57,871 nt of DNA. It comes from Bacteroidota bacterium (GTDB taxonomy: Bacteria; Bacteroidota; Bacteroidia; 2-12-FULL-35-15). The stretch spans positions 1 to 57,871 of the forward strand of contig JAJTCJ010000046.1 in assembly GCA_021323165.1 (NCBI GenBank). Direction: 5' to 3'. Position 1 is the first letter of the stretch. Each line of letters starts with the position of its first letter. Both the position numbers and the translations under genes were made by a program. Shown piece by piece: positions 7,628 through 15,972 of the stretch. The notes under the pieces were generated by a model. That model had not been told where the DNA came from, did no database searches, and saw nothing but the letters and a program-made list of their open reading frames with translations.

Positions 7628-10600
7628 ATGAGTATGATTTTTTTGCATAAAAAAAGGATTGGTGACAATCTAATAAAATTCCTTTTAGCTTTTCTGCTTT
7701 CTATAACTTTCGTTTCTATACAGACTGTTGCAAAAGCACAGAATGTTTACGATGTGAACGGAACAGTTAAAAAGAACAAAAAGAAGCTTGAAGGAGCAGT
7801 GGTAAGTCTTTATCGCGGTTCTACGCAAGTTCAGCAGGTTCAGACCACATCCAATGGTCGTTTTAATGTTAAGCTTGAATTTAACGCAGAGTATACGCTT
7901 ACAATCACTAAACCCGGACATATAGCAAAGAAGTTCTATTTCAATACGAAGGGAGTTCCGGAAGACCGCATGAAAGAAGAATTTGGCGGACAGGACATAG
8001 AGGTGAGTATTTTTGAATTGCCTAAGGATCCTGCTGTAGTATCGCAGATCAATTCAGTTTTATCCCAGCCTATTGCGAAATTCTATTATGATGATGCAGC
8101 TAACGTAAAAGAGATCGCTTATGACAAAGCTTATTCTCAATCAATGCTGGATGCACTCGCCAAAATAAATGAGATTGAAAAGGAAGCCAATAAAAAAGCT
8201 GAAGAAGAAAATAAGAAAAAGGCTGAGCTTGAAAGTGCTATTGCAAGTAAGTATGAAGCAGCAATTATAAAAGGAGATGCCGCTTTTGGTAAAAAGGATT
8301 ATACAACTGCACGAGCTGCTTATGAAGATGCTTTAAGCATAAAGGTTGGAGAACCATACCCAAAAGGAAAAATTGTAGAAATAGAAAAACTGCTTGCTGA
8401 TGCTCAAAAGAATGCTCAGATCGAGAATGATTATAAAGCAGCAATCGCAAAAGGTGATGCCGCTTTAACTTCAAAAGATTATCCATCTGCAAAAAACGGT
8501 TATAATGAAGCATTAAAGTTAAAACCGGCTGAGGCTTATCCCAAAACAAAGCTTGCCGAGATAGATGCGGCTCTTGCAAAACAAGGTGCTGAAAAAGAAT
8601 TAAATGCAAAGTATGATGCCGCGATCGCAAAGGGAGATAAAGCATTTGCAGCTAAAACATACGAGCCGGCCAAAGCCGCTTACAATGAAGCTCTTGCTTT
8701 AAAGGCCGCTGAGAAATATCCTAAGGATAAAATAGCTGAAATTGATAAGATCCTTGGAGAGCTTGCAAACAAGGAAAAAGCAGAAAAAGAATTAAACTCG
8801 AAGTATGATGCTGCTATTGCTAAAGGAGATAAAGCTCTTGCAGCAAAAGATTATCCCGGGGCAAAGGTCGGATATAATGAAGCATTGGCATTAAAATCTG
8901 CGGAAGCTTATCCTAAAACAAAATTAGCTGAAATTGATAAGATTCTTGCTGACCTTGCTGCTAAGGATGCTGCGGAGAAAGACAGGCTTGCAAAGGAAAA
9001 AGAGCTGAATGATAAATACAATGCCGCGATCGCAAAAGGAGATAAGGCACTGACTGCAAAAACTTATGATCCTGCAAAAGCAGCTTACAACGAAGCATTG
9101 GCATTAAAACCTTCAGAACAATATCCGAAAGATAAGATAGCTGAGATCACTAAAATCCTTGCCGATCTTGCTGCCAAAGAAAGTGCAGAGAAAGACAAGC
9201 TTGCTAAGGAAAAGGAACTGAATGATAAATACAATGCTGCAATAGCGAAGGGAGATAAAGGATTAGCTGCAAAGGATTATAATACGGCCAAAGCCGGTTA
9301 TAATGAAGCAATCGCTTTGAAAGCCGCTGAGGAATATCCTAAAACAAAACTGTCAGAGATCGAAAAGCTTCTCGCTGATCTTGCTGCTAAAGAGGCTGCA
9401 GAAAAAGATAAGCTTGCAAAAGAAAAAGAGCTGAATGATAAATACAATGCTGCAATTGCAAAAGGAGATAAAGCATTGGCAGCTAAAACTTATGATGCAG
9501 CAAAAGGAGGTTACAATGAAGCTCTTGCTATTAAGCCTGCAGAAGCTTATCCTAAAACAAAATTAGCTGAAATAGATAAGATCCTTGCTGATCTTGCTTC
9601 AAAGGATGCCGCTGAAAAAGAGAGACAAGCTAAAGAAAAGGAATTAAATGATAAATACAATGCCGCGATAGCGAAAGGAGATAAGGCGCTTGCAGCTAAA
9701 ACGTATGAAGAGGCAAAAGCAGGATATAATGAAGCACTTACTTTAAAATCGGCTGAAGCATATCCAAAAACAAAGCTTGCCGAAATCGATAAGATACTTG
9801 CAGACCTTGCTGCGAAAGAAGCAGCTGAAAAAGATAAGCTGGCAAAAGCAAAGGAACTGGAAGAGAAGTATAAAGCTGCAATTACAAAAGCGGATGCAGC
9901 TTTAGCATCAAAGGATTACACTGCTTCTAAATCAGGGTACACAGAAGCGCTTGCATTAAAAGCAACTGAACAATATCCGAAAGATAAAATAAAAGAGATC
10001 GATGCCATTGTTGCTAAAGAACTGGGTGCAAAAGCTCTTGAAGAAAAATACAATGCTGCTATAGCAAAAGGTGATAAAGCACTTTCCGCAAAGGATTATA
10101 ATTCTGCTAAAACGGGCTATACCGATGCATTGGCGTTAAAACCTTCAGAACAATATCCGAAAGATAAGTTAGCTGAGGTGGATAAAGCTCTTGCTGAGGC
10201 TGCTGCTGAAAAAGAGAAACTTGCTAAAGCTGCAGAGCTTGAAGCTAGGTATAAAGCCGCTGTTGCAAAAGGAGATGCCGCTCTTAAAGCAAAAACATAT
10301 CCTGCAGCTAAATCTGCTTACACCGAAGCCCTGGATATAAAAGCTGATGAGCAATATCCTAAGGATAAAATTGCTGAGGTGGATGCTCTTATTGCAAAAG
10401 AAATGGGAGCTAAGGAGCTGGATGATAAGTACAAAGCTGCAGTTGCAAAAGGTGATGCCGCACTGAAAGCAAAAACATACGATGCTGCAAAATCAGCTTA
10501 CAACGAAGCACTCGCACTTAAATCCGCTGAGGTGTATCCTCAGACTAAAATTGCAGAGATCGATAAGATCCTGGCGGATCTTGCAGCAAAAGATAAAGCA

Positions 10601-12760
10601 GAACAGGACCGCCTTGCTAAAGAAAAGGAATTGGCTGAAAAATATGCTGCAGCTGTAGCGAAAGCAGATGCTTCACTCGCTCAAAAAGATTATGATGCGG
10701 CTAAAGCTTCCTATAACGAAGCATCAGGATTTAAACCGGCTGAAAAATATCCTAAGGATAAGATCGCTGAGATCAATGCGATACTTGCTAAGGAAATGGG
10801 AGCAAAAGAGCTGGAGAAAAAATATGCAGATGCAATTGCAAAGGGAGATGGGGCTTTAGGATCCAAGGATTATCCGACCGCAAAAACACAATACACTGCT
10901 GCACTTGCTTTAAAACCTTCAGAGCAGTATCCTAAAGACAAGCTTGCTGAAGTGGATAAAGAGCTTGCCGCAATTGCTGATGCGAAAAATAAAGAAGCTG
11001 CTCTAAAGGCAATGGAGGCAAAATATGCTGCCGCAATAGCAAAAGGAGATAAAGCTTTGGCTGCCAAAACATATGACGCAGCAAAAGCCGCTTATAATGA
11101 AGCTTTAACTGTTAAGTCGGGGGAGCAATACCCAAAAGATAAATTAAGCGAAATCGACAAGCTGATCGCTGATGCTTCTTCTGAAAAAGAAAAAGCTGCA
11201 ACTGAAGCAAAATATGCTGCTGCAATTGCAAAAGGAGATAAAGCTTTGGCTGCGAAAACGTATGACGCTGCAAAAGCCGCTTACAATGAAGCATTAACTG
11301 TTAAGTCGGGTGAGCAATACCCAAAAGATAAATTAAGCGAAATCGACAAGTTGATCGCTGATGCTTCTTCTGAAAAAGAAAAAGCTGCAACTGAAGCAAA
11401 ATATGCTGCAGCAATTGCAAAAGGAGATAAAGCTTTGGCTGCGAAAATGTATGACGCTGCAAAAGCCGCTTACAATGAAGCTTTAACTGTTAAGTCGGGT
11501 GAGCAATACCCAAAAGATAAATTAAGCGAGATCGAAAAGCTCATCGCTGATGCATCTTCTGAGAAAGAGAAAGCAGCATTGGAAGCTAAATATAAAGCTG
11601 CTTTAGCTAAAGGTGATAAAGCTTTCGCGGCTAAAACCTATGATGCTGCAAAAGCGGGGTACAATGAAGCCATACAGATTAAATCTTCAGAGCAATATCC
11701 AAAAGATAAACTATCAGAAATTGACAGATTAATTAATGAATCTGCAAATAAAGATGCTGCATCAAAAGCATTGAACGAAAAATACAATGCGGCTATTTCA
11801 AAAGCTGATGCTGCTTTTGCTGCAAAAGAATACGATGCTGCAAAGGCCGGGTACAATGAAGCATTGGAAGTGAAGCCTGCAGAAAAATATCCAAAGGATA
11901 AGATTGCTGCAATAAATGCTTTATCAAGTGCGAAAGAGCTGGAAGAAAAATATAAGACTGCAATAACAACTGCTGATGCAGCTTATGCAGGAAAGGATTA
12001 TGCTGCGGCAAAAACTTCTTACACGGAAGCAGCAGGCCTGAAGCCAAATGAACAATATCCAAAGGATCAACTAGTAAAAATGAATGCGTTGATTTCAGAT
12101 CTTGCAAAGAACAGAGCTGTTCAGGATAAATATGATGCGGCAGTAAAGAAAGCAGACGCATTGCTAGCGGATAAGAAATACAATGAGGCGATCGCAGCTT
12201 ATAAGGAAGCTCAGGCTGTAAAAGCTAATGAACCTTATCCTGCTAATAAAATATCAGAAATAAATAAAACACTGGATGGTTTAGCCCGTTCGAAGGAAAA
12301 GGATAAGCAATACACTGATTTGATCGCTAAAGGTGATAAGCTTTTCCTGTCTAAAGATTATAAGCTTGCAAAAAGCGCATACCAGGATGCATTGCTTGTA
12401 AAGGCAGCCGAAAAATATCCAAAAGATAAGATCGCAGAGCTCGATGTTCTTATGAAAAACAAAGTAGGAACAACCACTGCCGTTGCTCCGGTAGATAAGA
12501 AAGAGGAATTTACGAATGCCCTTGCTCAGAAATATCCTGAAGGAATTACTGAAGAACTTGCTCGTGAAAACAATGCTAAAGTTACAAGGCGTATCGTTGT
12601 TAAGGGCAAAGAAGGACACATGTATATTAAAAAGGAAACCAGTTTCGGGCCTATTTACTACACAGAGACACACAAACAGCTGAATAATCAATTATATGAA
12701 AACTCTTTTTTCTTTTATTGCTTCATTCCTTTTTGTCTTCGTTCTGAATGCTCAGAATGA
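7628..12760 (+). CDS. Giant secreted protein with about 22 TPR-like 60-75-residue repeats
   Basis: A 1,710-residue exported protein. A hydrophobic signal segment (FLLAFLLSITFVSIQ) leads to a carboxypeptidase-regulatory-like domain (YDVNGTVKKNKKKLEGAVVSLY). From about residue 210 to 1,610 it is built from 22 repeats of the form Y-AAIAKGDKAL-AK-Y--AK--YNEAL-LK--E-YPKDKL-EIDKIL, that is, TPR-like helical hairpins with a variable Lys/Glu/Ala coiled linker. Three adjacent units are nearly identical in DNA. The end contains NAKVTRRIVVKG...YIKKETSFGPIYYT, a C-terminal block seen in similar Bacteroidota proteins. The last 20 or so residues are suspect: they are an out-of-frame reading of the next gene's signal peptide, with a 65-base overlap. 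A scaffold or envelope role is possible but not proven. ATG 7628 was preferred to the TTG at 7625. Confidence 0.85.
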   Translation: MSMIFLHKKRIGDNLIKFLLAFLLSITFVSIQTVAKAQNVYDVNGTVKKNKKKLEGAVVSLYRGSTQVQQVQTTSNGRFNVKLEFNAEYTLTITKPGHIAKKFYFNTKGVPEDRMKEEFGGQDIEVSIFELPKDPAVVSQINSVLSQPIAKFYYDDAANVKEIAYDKAYSQSMLDALAKINEIEKEANKKAEEENKKKAELESAIASKYEAAIIKGDAAFGKKDYTTARAAYEDALSIKVGEPYPKGKIVEIEKLLADAQKNAQIENDYKAAIAKGDAALTSKDYPSAKNGYNEALKLKPAEAYPKTKLAEIDAALAKQGAEKELNAKYDAAIAKGDKAFAAKTYEPAKAAYNEALALKAAEKYPKDKIAEIDKILGELANKEKAEKELNSKYDAAIAKGDKALAAKDYPGAKVGYNEALALKSAEAYPKTKLAEIDKILADLAAKDAAEKDRLAKEKELNDKYNAAIAKGDKALTAKTYDPAKAAYNEALALKPSEQYPKDKIAEITKILADLAAKESAEKDKLAKEKELNDKYNAAIAKGDKGLAAKDYNTAKAGYNEAIALKAAEEYPKTKLSEIEKLLADLAAKEAAEKDKLAKEKELNDKYNAAIAKGDKALAAKTYDAAKGGYNEALAIKPAEAYPKTKLAEIDKILADLASKDAAEKERQAKEKELNDKYNAAIAKGDKALAAKTYEEAKAGYNEALTLKSAEAYPKTKLAEIDKILADLAAKEAAEKDKLAKAKELEEKYKAAITKADAALASKDYTASKSGYTEALALKATEQYPKDKIKEIDAIVAKELGAKALEEKYNAAIAKGDKALSAKDYNSAKTGYTDALALKPSEQYPKDKLAEVDKALAEAAAEKEKLAKAAELEARYKAAVAKGDAALKAKTYPAAKSAYTEALDIKADEQYPKDKIAEVDALIAKEMGAKELDDKYKAAVAKGDAALKAKTYDAAKSAYNEALALKSAEVYPQTKIAEIDKILADLAAKDKAEQDRLAKEKELAEKYAAAVAKADASLAQKDYDAAKASYNEASGFKPAEKYPKDKIAEINAILAKEMGAKELEKKYADAIAKGDGALGSKDYPTAKTQYTAALALKPSEQYPKDKLAEVDKELAAIADAKNKEAALKAMEAKYAAAIAKGDKALAAKTYDAAKAAYNEALTVKSGEQYPKDKLSEIDKLIADASSEKEKAATEAKYAAAIAKGDKALAAKTYDAAKAAYNEALTVKSGEQYPKDKLSEIDKLIADASSEKEKAATEAKYAAAIAKGDKALAAKMYDAAKAAYNEALTVKSGEQYPKDKLSEIEKLIADASSEKEKAALEAKYKAALAKGDKAFAAKTYDAAKAGYNEAIQIKSSEQYPKDKLSEIDRLINESANKDAASKALNEKYNAAISKADAAFAAKEYDAAKAGYNEALEVKPAEKYPKDKIAAINALSSAKELEEKYKTAITTADAAYAGKDYAAAKTSYTEAAGLKPNEQYPKDQLVKMNALISDLAKNRAVQDKYDAAVKKADALLADKKYNEAIAAYKEAQAVKANEPYPANKISEINKTLDGLARSKEKDKQYTDLIAKGDKLFLSKDYKLAKSAYQDALLVKAAEKYPKDKIAELDVLMKNKVGTTTAVAPVDKKEEFTNALAQKYPEGITEELARENNAKVTRRIVVKGKEGHMYIKKETSFGPIYYTETHKQLNNQLYENSFFFYCFIPFCLRSECSE
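11021..11587 (+). repeat. Three near-identical 189-bp tandem repeats inside the giant repeat gene
   Basis: Units begin at 11021, 11210 and 11399, each starting AAATATGCTG, with an exact period of 189 bp (63 codons); a diverged fourth unit begins at 11588. Differences between the three copies are a few mostly synonymous changes and one Thr-to-Met. The other repeats in the gene are much more diverged, which points to recent expansion. Confidence 0.95.
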
Positions 12761-13706
12761 TGTAGAGCTCAAATTAACTCTCAGAGATGGTAATGTGGTA
12801 AGCGGTACTTCAAAGTTAGGTACCATGGTTTTAGTTACTGATTACGGCAAACTTGAGATCCCTGTTAAAAATGTTACTTCTCTTGACATTGGGATCTCTG
12901 GCAATAAAGCCGGGTCAGATAAGATCAATAATCTGCTTAAGCAATTATCGAATACTAAAGAAGAACTCAGAAAAAGCGCTTATGATGAACTGATGAGTTC
13001 TGATATCAAAACAATACCTGTAATTTCAGAATTTATCAATAATTTAAAATATGAACCTTCTACTTTCAATGATTATACTCCCGAAAGCGTTTTGTCTGAA
13101 CTACAATCCAGATACAATGTAACGGAGGGTTATTCTTCAAAAGACGTTATCGCTATTGATTATGAATATTCAATTGGTGGTACGTATGACTTTGTTAAAA
13201 TAGATCTCAAAACAGAATACGGTACTTTAAGTATTCCCAAAGAAAAGATCAAACGCATTGATGTAATGTATTCAGGTGGAGGTGAAGGCGGAGAAATAAC
13301 GTTCAAACTTCTGGGCACAAAACATATCAGTGCAAACTTAAATGGAGGATGGCTCAAAACAGGTATCATGGTGAAGTCGGGACAAAAAATAAACATCAAT
13401 GCAAATGGAGAAGTTACTTTTGCAAGTTTGTCGGGAAGTAAATACAAACCTGACGGATCTGTTGCCGGTGTTACTACTAATGCTCTGGGAACGGATTATT
13501 CAGGTGATTATTTAAGCGGTTTAACATATCCGACTTATGGAAATGTAGTTTTCAAAATTGGAGAGAACTCAACTCAGGTTTTGAAAGCGGGAGCTAAATA
13601 TAACGGTACAGCTCCTTCCCAGGGGATGTTGTATCTTTCAATTTACGAAACCGTATATAATGCTGCTAATACAGGGAGCTATACGGTAAAAGTTTCAGTT
13701 AAATAA
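12696..13706 (+). CDS. Secreted protein with C-terminal LecA-like (PA-IL) carbohydrate-binding domain
   Basis: A signal peptide (MKTLFSFIASFLFVFVLNAQ) precedes two related beta-rich segments, DYGKLEIPVKNVTSLDI and EYGTLSIPKEKIKRIDV, separated by a helical stretch. Residues 225-336 resemble galactophilic lectin LecA: VKSGQKININANGEV, then VVFKIGENSTQVLKAG, GMLYLSIYE and NTGSYTVKVSV follow the LecA order of strands. The LecA calcium ligands are not clearly kept (the NDxxGTYGNN loop is replaced by ETVYNAAN), so sugar binding is uncertain. The gene starts inside the end of the giant repeat gene and is followed after 4 bases by a barrel gene, suggesting an operon of surface proteins. Confidence 0.72.
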   Translation: MKTLFSFIASFLFVFVLNAQNDVELKLTLRDGNVVSGTSKLGTMVLVTDYGKLEIPVKNVTSLDIGISGNKAGSDKINNLLKQLSNTKEELRKSAYDELMSSDIKTIPVISEFINNLKYEPSTFNDYTPESVLSELQSRYNVTEGYSSKDVIAIDYEYSIGGTYDFVKIDLKTEYGTLSIPKEKIKRIDVMYSGGGEGGEITFKLLGTKHISANLNGGWLKTGIMVKSGQKININANGEVTFASLSGSKYKPDGSVAGVTTNALGTDYSGDYLSGLTYPTYGNVVFKIGENSTQVLKAGAKYNGTAPSQGMLYLSIYETVYNAANTGSYTVKVSVK

Positions 13707-13710
13707 ATAT

Positions 13711-14358
13711 ATGCAGGTTCGGATTTATCATAGGATTGTTCTTTTTGCATCAGCATTTCTTGTATGCATTTCTCTTTCTGCTCAAACTTATTCAGACAAG
13801 GTTTCCTCTGTTTTTTCGTTTTCAGCAGGCGTTACCGTTTCCAATTTACTGAATGATACAATGAAATACCGCGGGGGAGTGCTTTATTGCGGAGGTGTAG
13901 ATTACAGTATGCGTATAAGCGACCGTCTAAATGTGGCTCTTGGCCTTCAGTATACAGGCAAAGGGTTCAAAACTGAATCTCCTATAATTAAATACCGTTA
14001 CTATTTTCTGGAAATCCCATTATATGCACAGATCAAACTAAGTGAGAGTTTCAGAATCAATGCCGGACTTCAGTATTCATTAGCAGCAAGTGGCCAGGTC
14101 GTTGTTATCGATCCCTCAAAACCTGATGGCGTAAGAGTTGAGAAAATAGCTAACAGAAAACCTGCTGATTACGGATTTTTAGGAGGAATTGAAATTGATC
14201 TTTCAAAAAGTATCGGATTAGGTGCACGTTACTCTGTGTCCGGCTCGACCTTTTTCGAAAAAAATCAAACTAACTTCGGATGTTTTCAACTTAGTTTAAG
14301 ATATTCCCCGATCAGATCATATAGGGTTTTATTCAATAAAAAAGCTGCCGCACAATAA
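13711..14358 (+). CDS. Outer-membrane beta-barrel protein
   Basis: A 215-residue protein with a signal peptide ending near LVCISLSAQ and then alternating amphipathic strands (GLQYTGKGF, YFLEIPLYAQIKL, INAGLQYSLA, FGCFQLSLRYSP), the pattern of small Bacteroidota porin-like barrels of the PorT/outer-membrane-beta-barrel group. It begins four bases after the preceding gene, so it is almost certainly co-transcribed with the LecA-like protein and may localise or anchor it. No specific transport function can be read. Confidence 0.8.
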   Translation: MQVRIYHRIVLFASAFLVCISLSAQTYSDKVSSVFSFSAGVTVSNLLNDTMKYRGGVLYCGGVDYSMRISDRLNVALGLQYTGKGFKTESPIIKYRYYFLEIPLYAQIKLSESFRINAGLQYSLAASGQVVVIDPSKPDGVRVEKIANRKPADYGFLGGIEIDLSKSIGLGARYSVSGSTFFEKNQTNFGCFQLSLRYSPIRSYRVLFNKKAAAQ

Positions 14359-14407
14359 ATCTATTCAGTATTTGTTTCTTTGATTATTAAAGATCAAAAA
14401 GAGAGTA

Positions 14408-15274
14408 ATGAAAAAAACGATAGCACTATATACATTTCTATTATTTGCCGGACTAAAATTCTCTTTTCTTAAAGCTCAGCAAACTTCTAATACTCTTTCA
14501 AATAAATACATGTTCGCATCATCTTATGATGTTAGACAATCTGTTTGCGAACGGATTTCTGTACCGGCAGGATTCAAAAGGACAGTAGTTGCAAAAGGTT
14601 CTTTCTCAGATTGGCTGAGATATCTGCCTTTAAAACCGGGTAAGTCCGAAGTTCATTTATACAACGGAAAATTAAAAGGTAATCAAAATGCTCATTTTGC
14701 TGTTTTGAATATCGATGTGGGCAGCACTGATATTCAGCAATGCGCTGATGCGGTAATGCGTTTAAGGGCTGAATATCTTTATTCAATAAAGGATTATGAT
14801 CGCCTTCATTTTAATTTTACAAGTGGGCATTCAATTGGTTTTAAAAAATGGTCTCAGGGTTTCAGAACAGTTATCAAAGGGAATAATGTTACCTGGTCGA
14901 AAAATGCTCCCGTGAGTGATGCATATCCGGTATTCAGAAGCTACTGCAATACAATCTTTAACTACGCTGGAACATCTTCCTTAAGTAAAGAATTAAAAGC
15001 TGTTAAAGACATTAATGATATGAAGATAGGTGATGTCTTTATTGTAGGAGGTTTTCCGGGACATGCCGTTCTTGTGGTTGACATGTGTGAAAATATTAAG
15101 ACAGGAGAGAGATTGTTTATGATACAACAAAGTTACATGCCGGCACAGGAGATGCATATTCTTAAGAATAAAAACAATGCATCTTATTCTCCATGGTACA
15201 GTCTGAATTTCGGTTATGAGCTGGAAACACCTGAATGGACGTTCAGAAAAGATCAGCTGATGAGATTTGAATAA
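14408..15274 (+). CDS. DUF4846 domain-containing secreted protein
   Basis: A 288-residue protein with an N-terminal signal segment. It shows the DUF4846 pattern: FSDWLRYLPLKPG near the start, HFAVLNIDVG, QQCADAVMRLRAEYLY, then IGDVFIVGGFPGHAVLVVDM and a final MIQQSYMPAQEMHI...SPWY. The late GHAVLVVD histidine and the IQQSYMPAQ segment are strictly conserved in the family and look like an active site, but the activity is unknown. It is the last gene of the rightward surface-protein group; a stem-loop follows within 30 bases of the stop. Confidence 0.88.
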   Translation: MKKTIALYTFLLFAGLKFSFLKAQQTSNTLSNKYMFASSYDVRQSVCERISVPAGFKRTVVAKGSFSDWLRYLPLKPGKSEVHLYNGKLKGNQNAHFAVLNIDVGSTDIQQCADAVMRLRAEYLYSIKDYDRLHFNFTSGHSIGFKKWSQGFRTVIKGNNVTWSKNAPVSDAYPVFRSYCNTIFNYAGTSSLSKELKAVKDINDMKIGDVFIVGGFPGHAVLVVDMCENIKTGERLFMIQQSYMPAQEMHILKNKNNASYSPWYSLNFGYELETPEWTFRKDQLMRFE

Positions 15275-15300
15275 AAATTTTCAACTGAATAAAAATAAAA

Positions 15301-15324
15301 ATCCCCCACATTTCTGTGAGGGAT
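15301..15324 (+). terminator. Stem-loop between convergent genes
   Basis: ATCCCcCACA and TGTGAGGGAT form a ten-base stem with one bulge around TTTC, between the DUF4846 stop (15274) and the convergent gene end (15347). A and T runs flank it on both sides, so it could serve both directions. Confidence 0.6.
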
Positions 15325-15346
15325 GTAAAATCAAAATTTTGTTTAT

Positions 15347-15892
15347 CTATTTTTTTATTCTGATCAATGCAGGTGTTCTGCGCTGAGCAAGATAAAAAGT
15401 ACCGAACAGGATCGCGTTATAGAAAAGATCCCCAAGAAGCGTAGCAGAAAAGAATGGAACTCCCATCACATAAGTTGTGTTAAGTCCGGCTATTCCAGCA
15501 GGAAACCCGCTTGCTGCCCAAACCCCAAAGTTTGTGATAATAAAAAACAGGATCGAAGAAGTGATAGAACCGATTACAATTGTTTGAATGGTAGTGTTGT
15601 TTCTGATCCAGAAACCAATAAGTGATGCAAGGATAAAACTAACATATACGTAAACGATTGTATTGTGAAAGCCCCAGCCCGTTAATAATTCAAGAGCGAT
15701 ATCACTCAAAACCATTGTTACTAATGGTATAATAACTGCTGCAATTTTATTCTCAAAATAAACAGCACCGAACAATGCCATTGCAGCAATAGGAGTGAAG
15801 TTAGGAATGTGAGGGAACAAACGGCTTACTGCTGCAACTAAAATAACTGTTGCAATAAACAGCGAACGTGGGCTTATAAATTTCTTTATCAT
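15347..15892 (-). CDS. DUF6580 family integral membrane protein (putative ECF-type substrate component)
   Basis: About 181 residues with five or six membrane helices. The opening ATVILVAAVSRLFPHIPNFTPIAAMALFGAVYF is characteristic of the DUF6580 family, and the final LLGDLFYNAILFGTFYLA is also typical. The family resembles substrate-binding components of energy-coupling-factor transporters and in other Bacteroidota often sits near cobalamin-related loci. Only about 80 bases separate this start from the next stop and I see no riboswitch there. The ATG at 15892 (MIKKFISPRSLF) is preferred over the TTG-like extension to 15916. Confidence 0.8.
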   Translation of the reverse strand: MIKKFISPRSLFIATVILVAAVSRLFPHIPNFTPIAAMALFGAVYFENKIAAVIIPLVTMVLSDIALELLTGWGFHNTIVYVYVSFILASLIGFWIRNNTTIQTIVIGSITSSILFFIITNFGVWAASGFPAGIAGLNTTYVMGVPFFSATLLGDLFYNAILFGTFYLAQRRTPALIRIKK

Positions 15893-15972
15893 ATTCAATC
15901 GATTTAAGATATACAAAAGTACAGATTTTTTTAATCAAAAACAGAATTCCTTTTTGGGGAATTTAATCATGA

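Noticed and set aside
8265..8645. Long minus-strand frames inside the giant repeat gene (also at 11793-12161 and others)
   Set aside because: They arise from the biased codon use of the lysine/alanine repeats and give leucine/histidine-rich products with no family features.
15893..15972. Cobalamin or other riboswitch upstream of the DUF6580 gene
   Set aside because: Only 80 bases are available and they show no B12-box or other known aptamer features.
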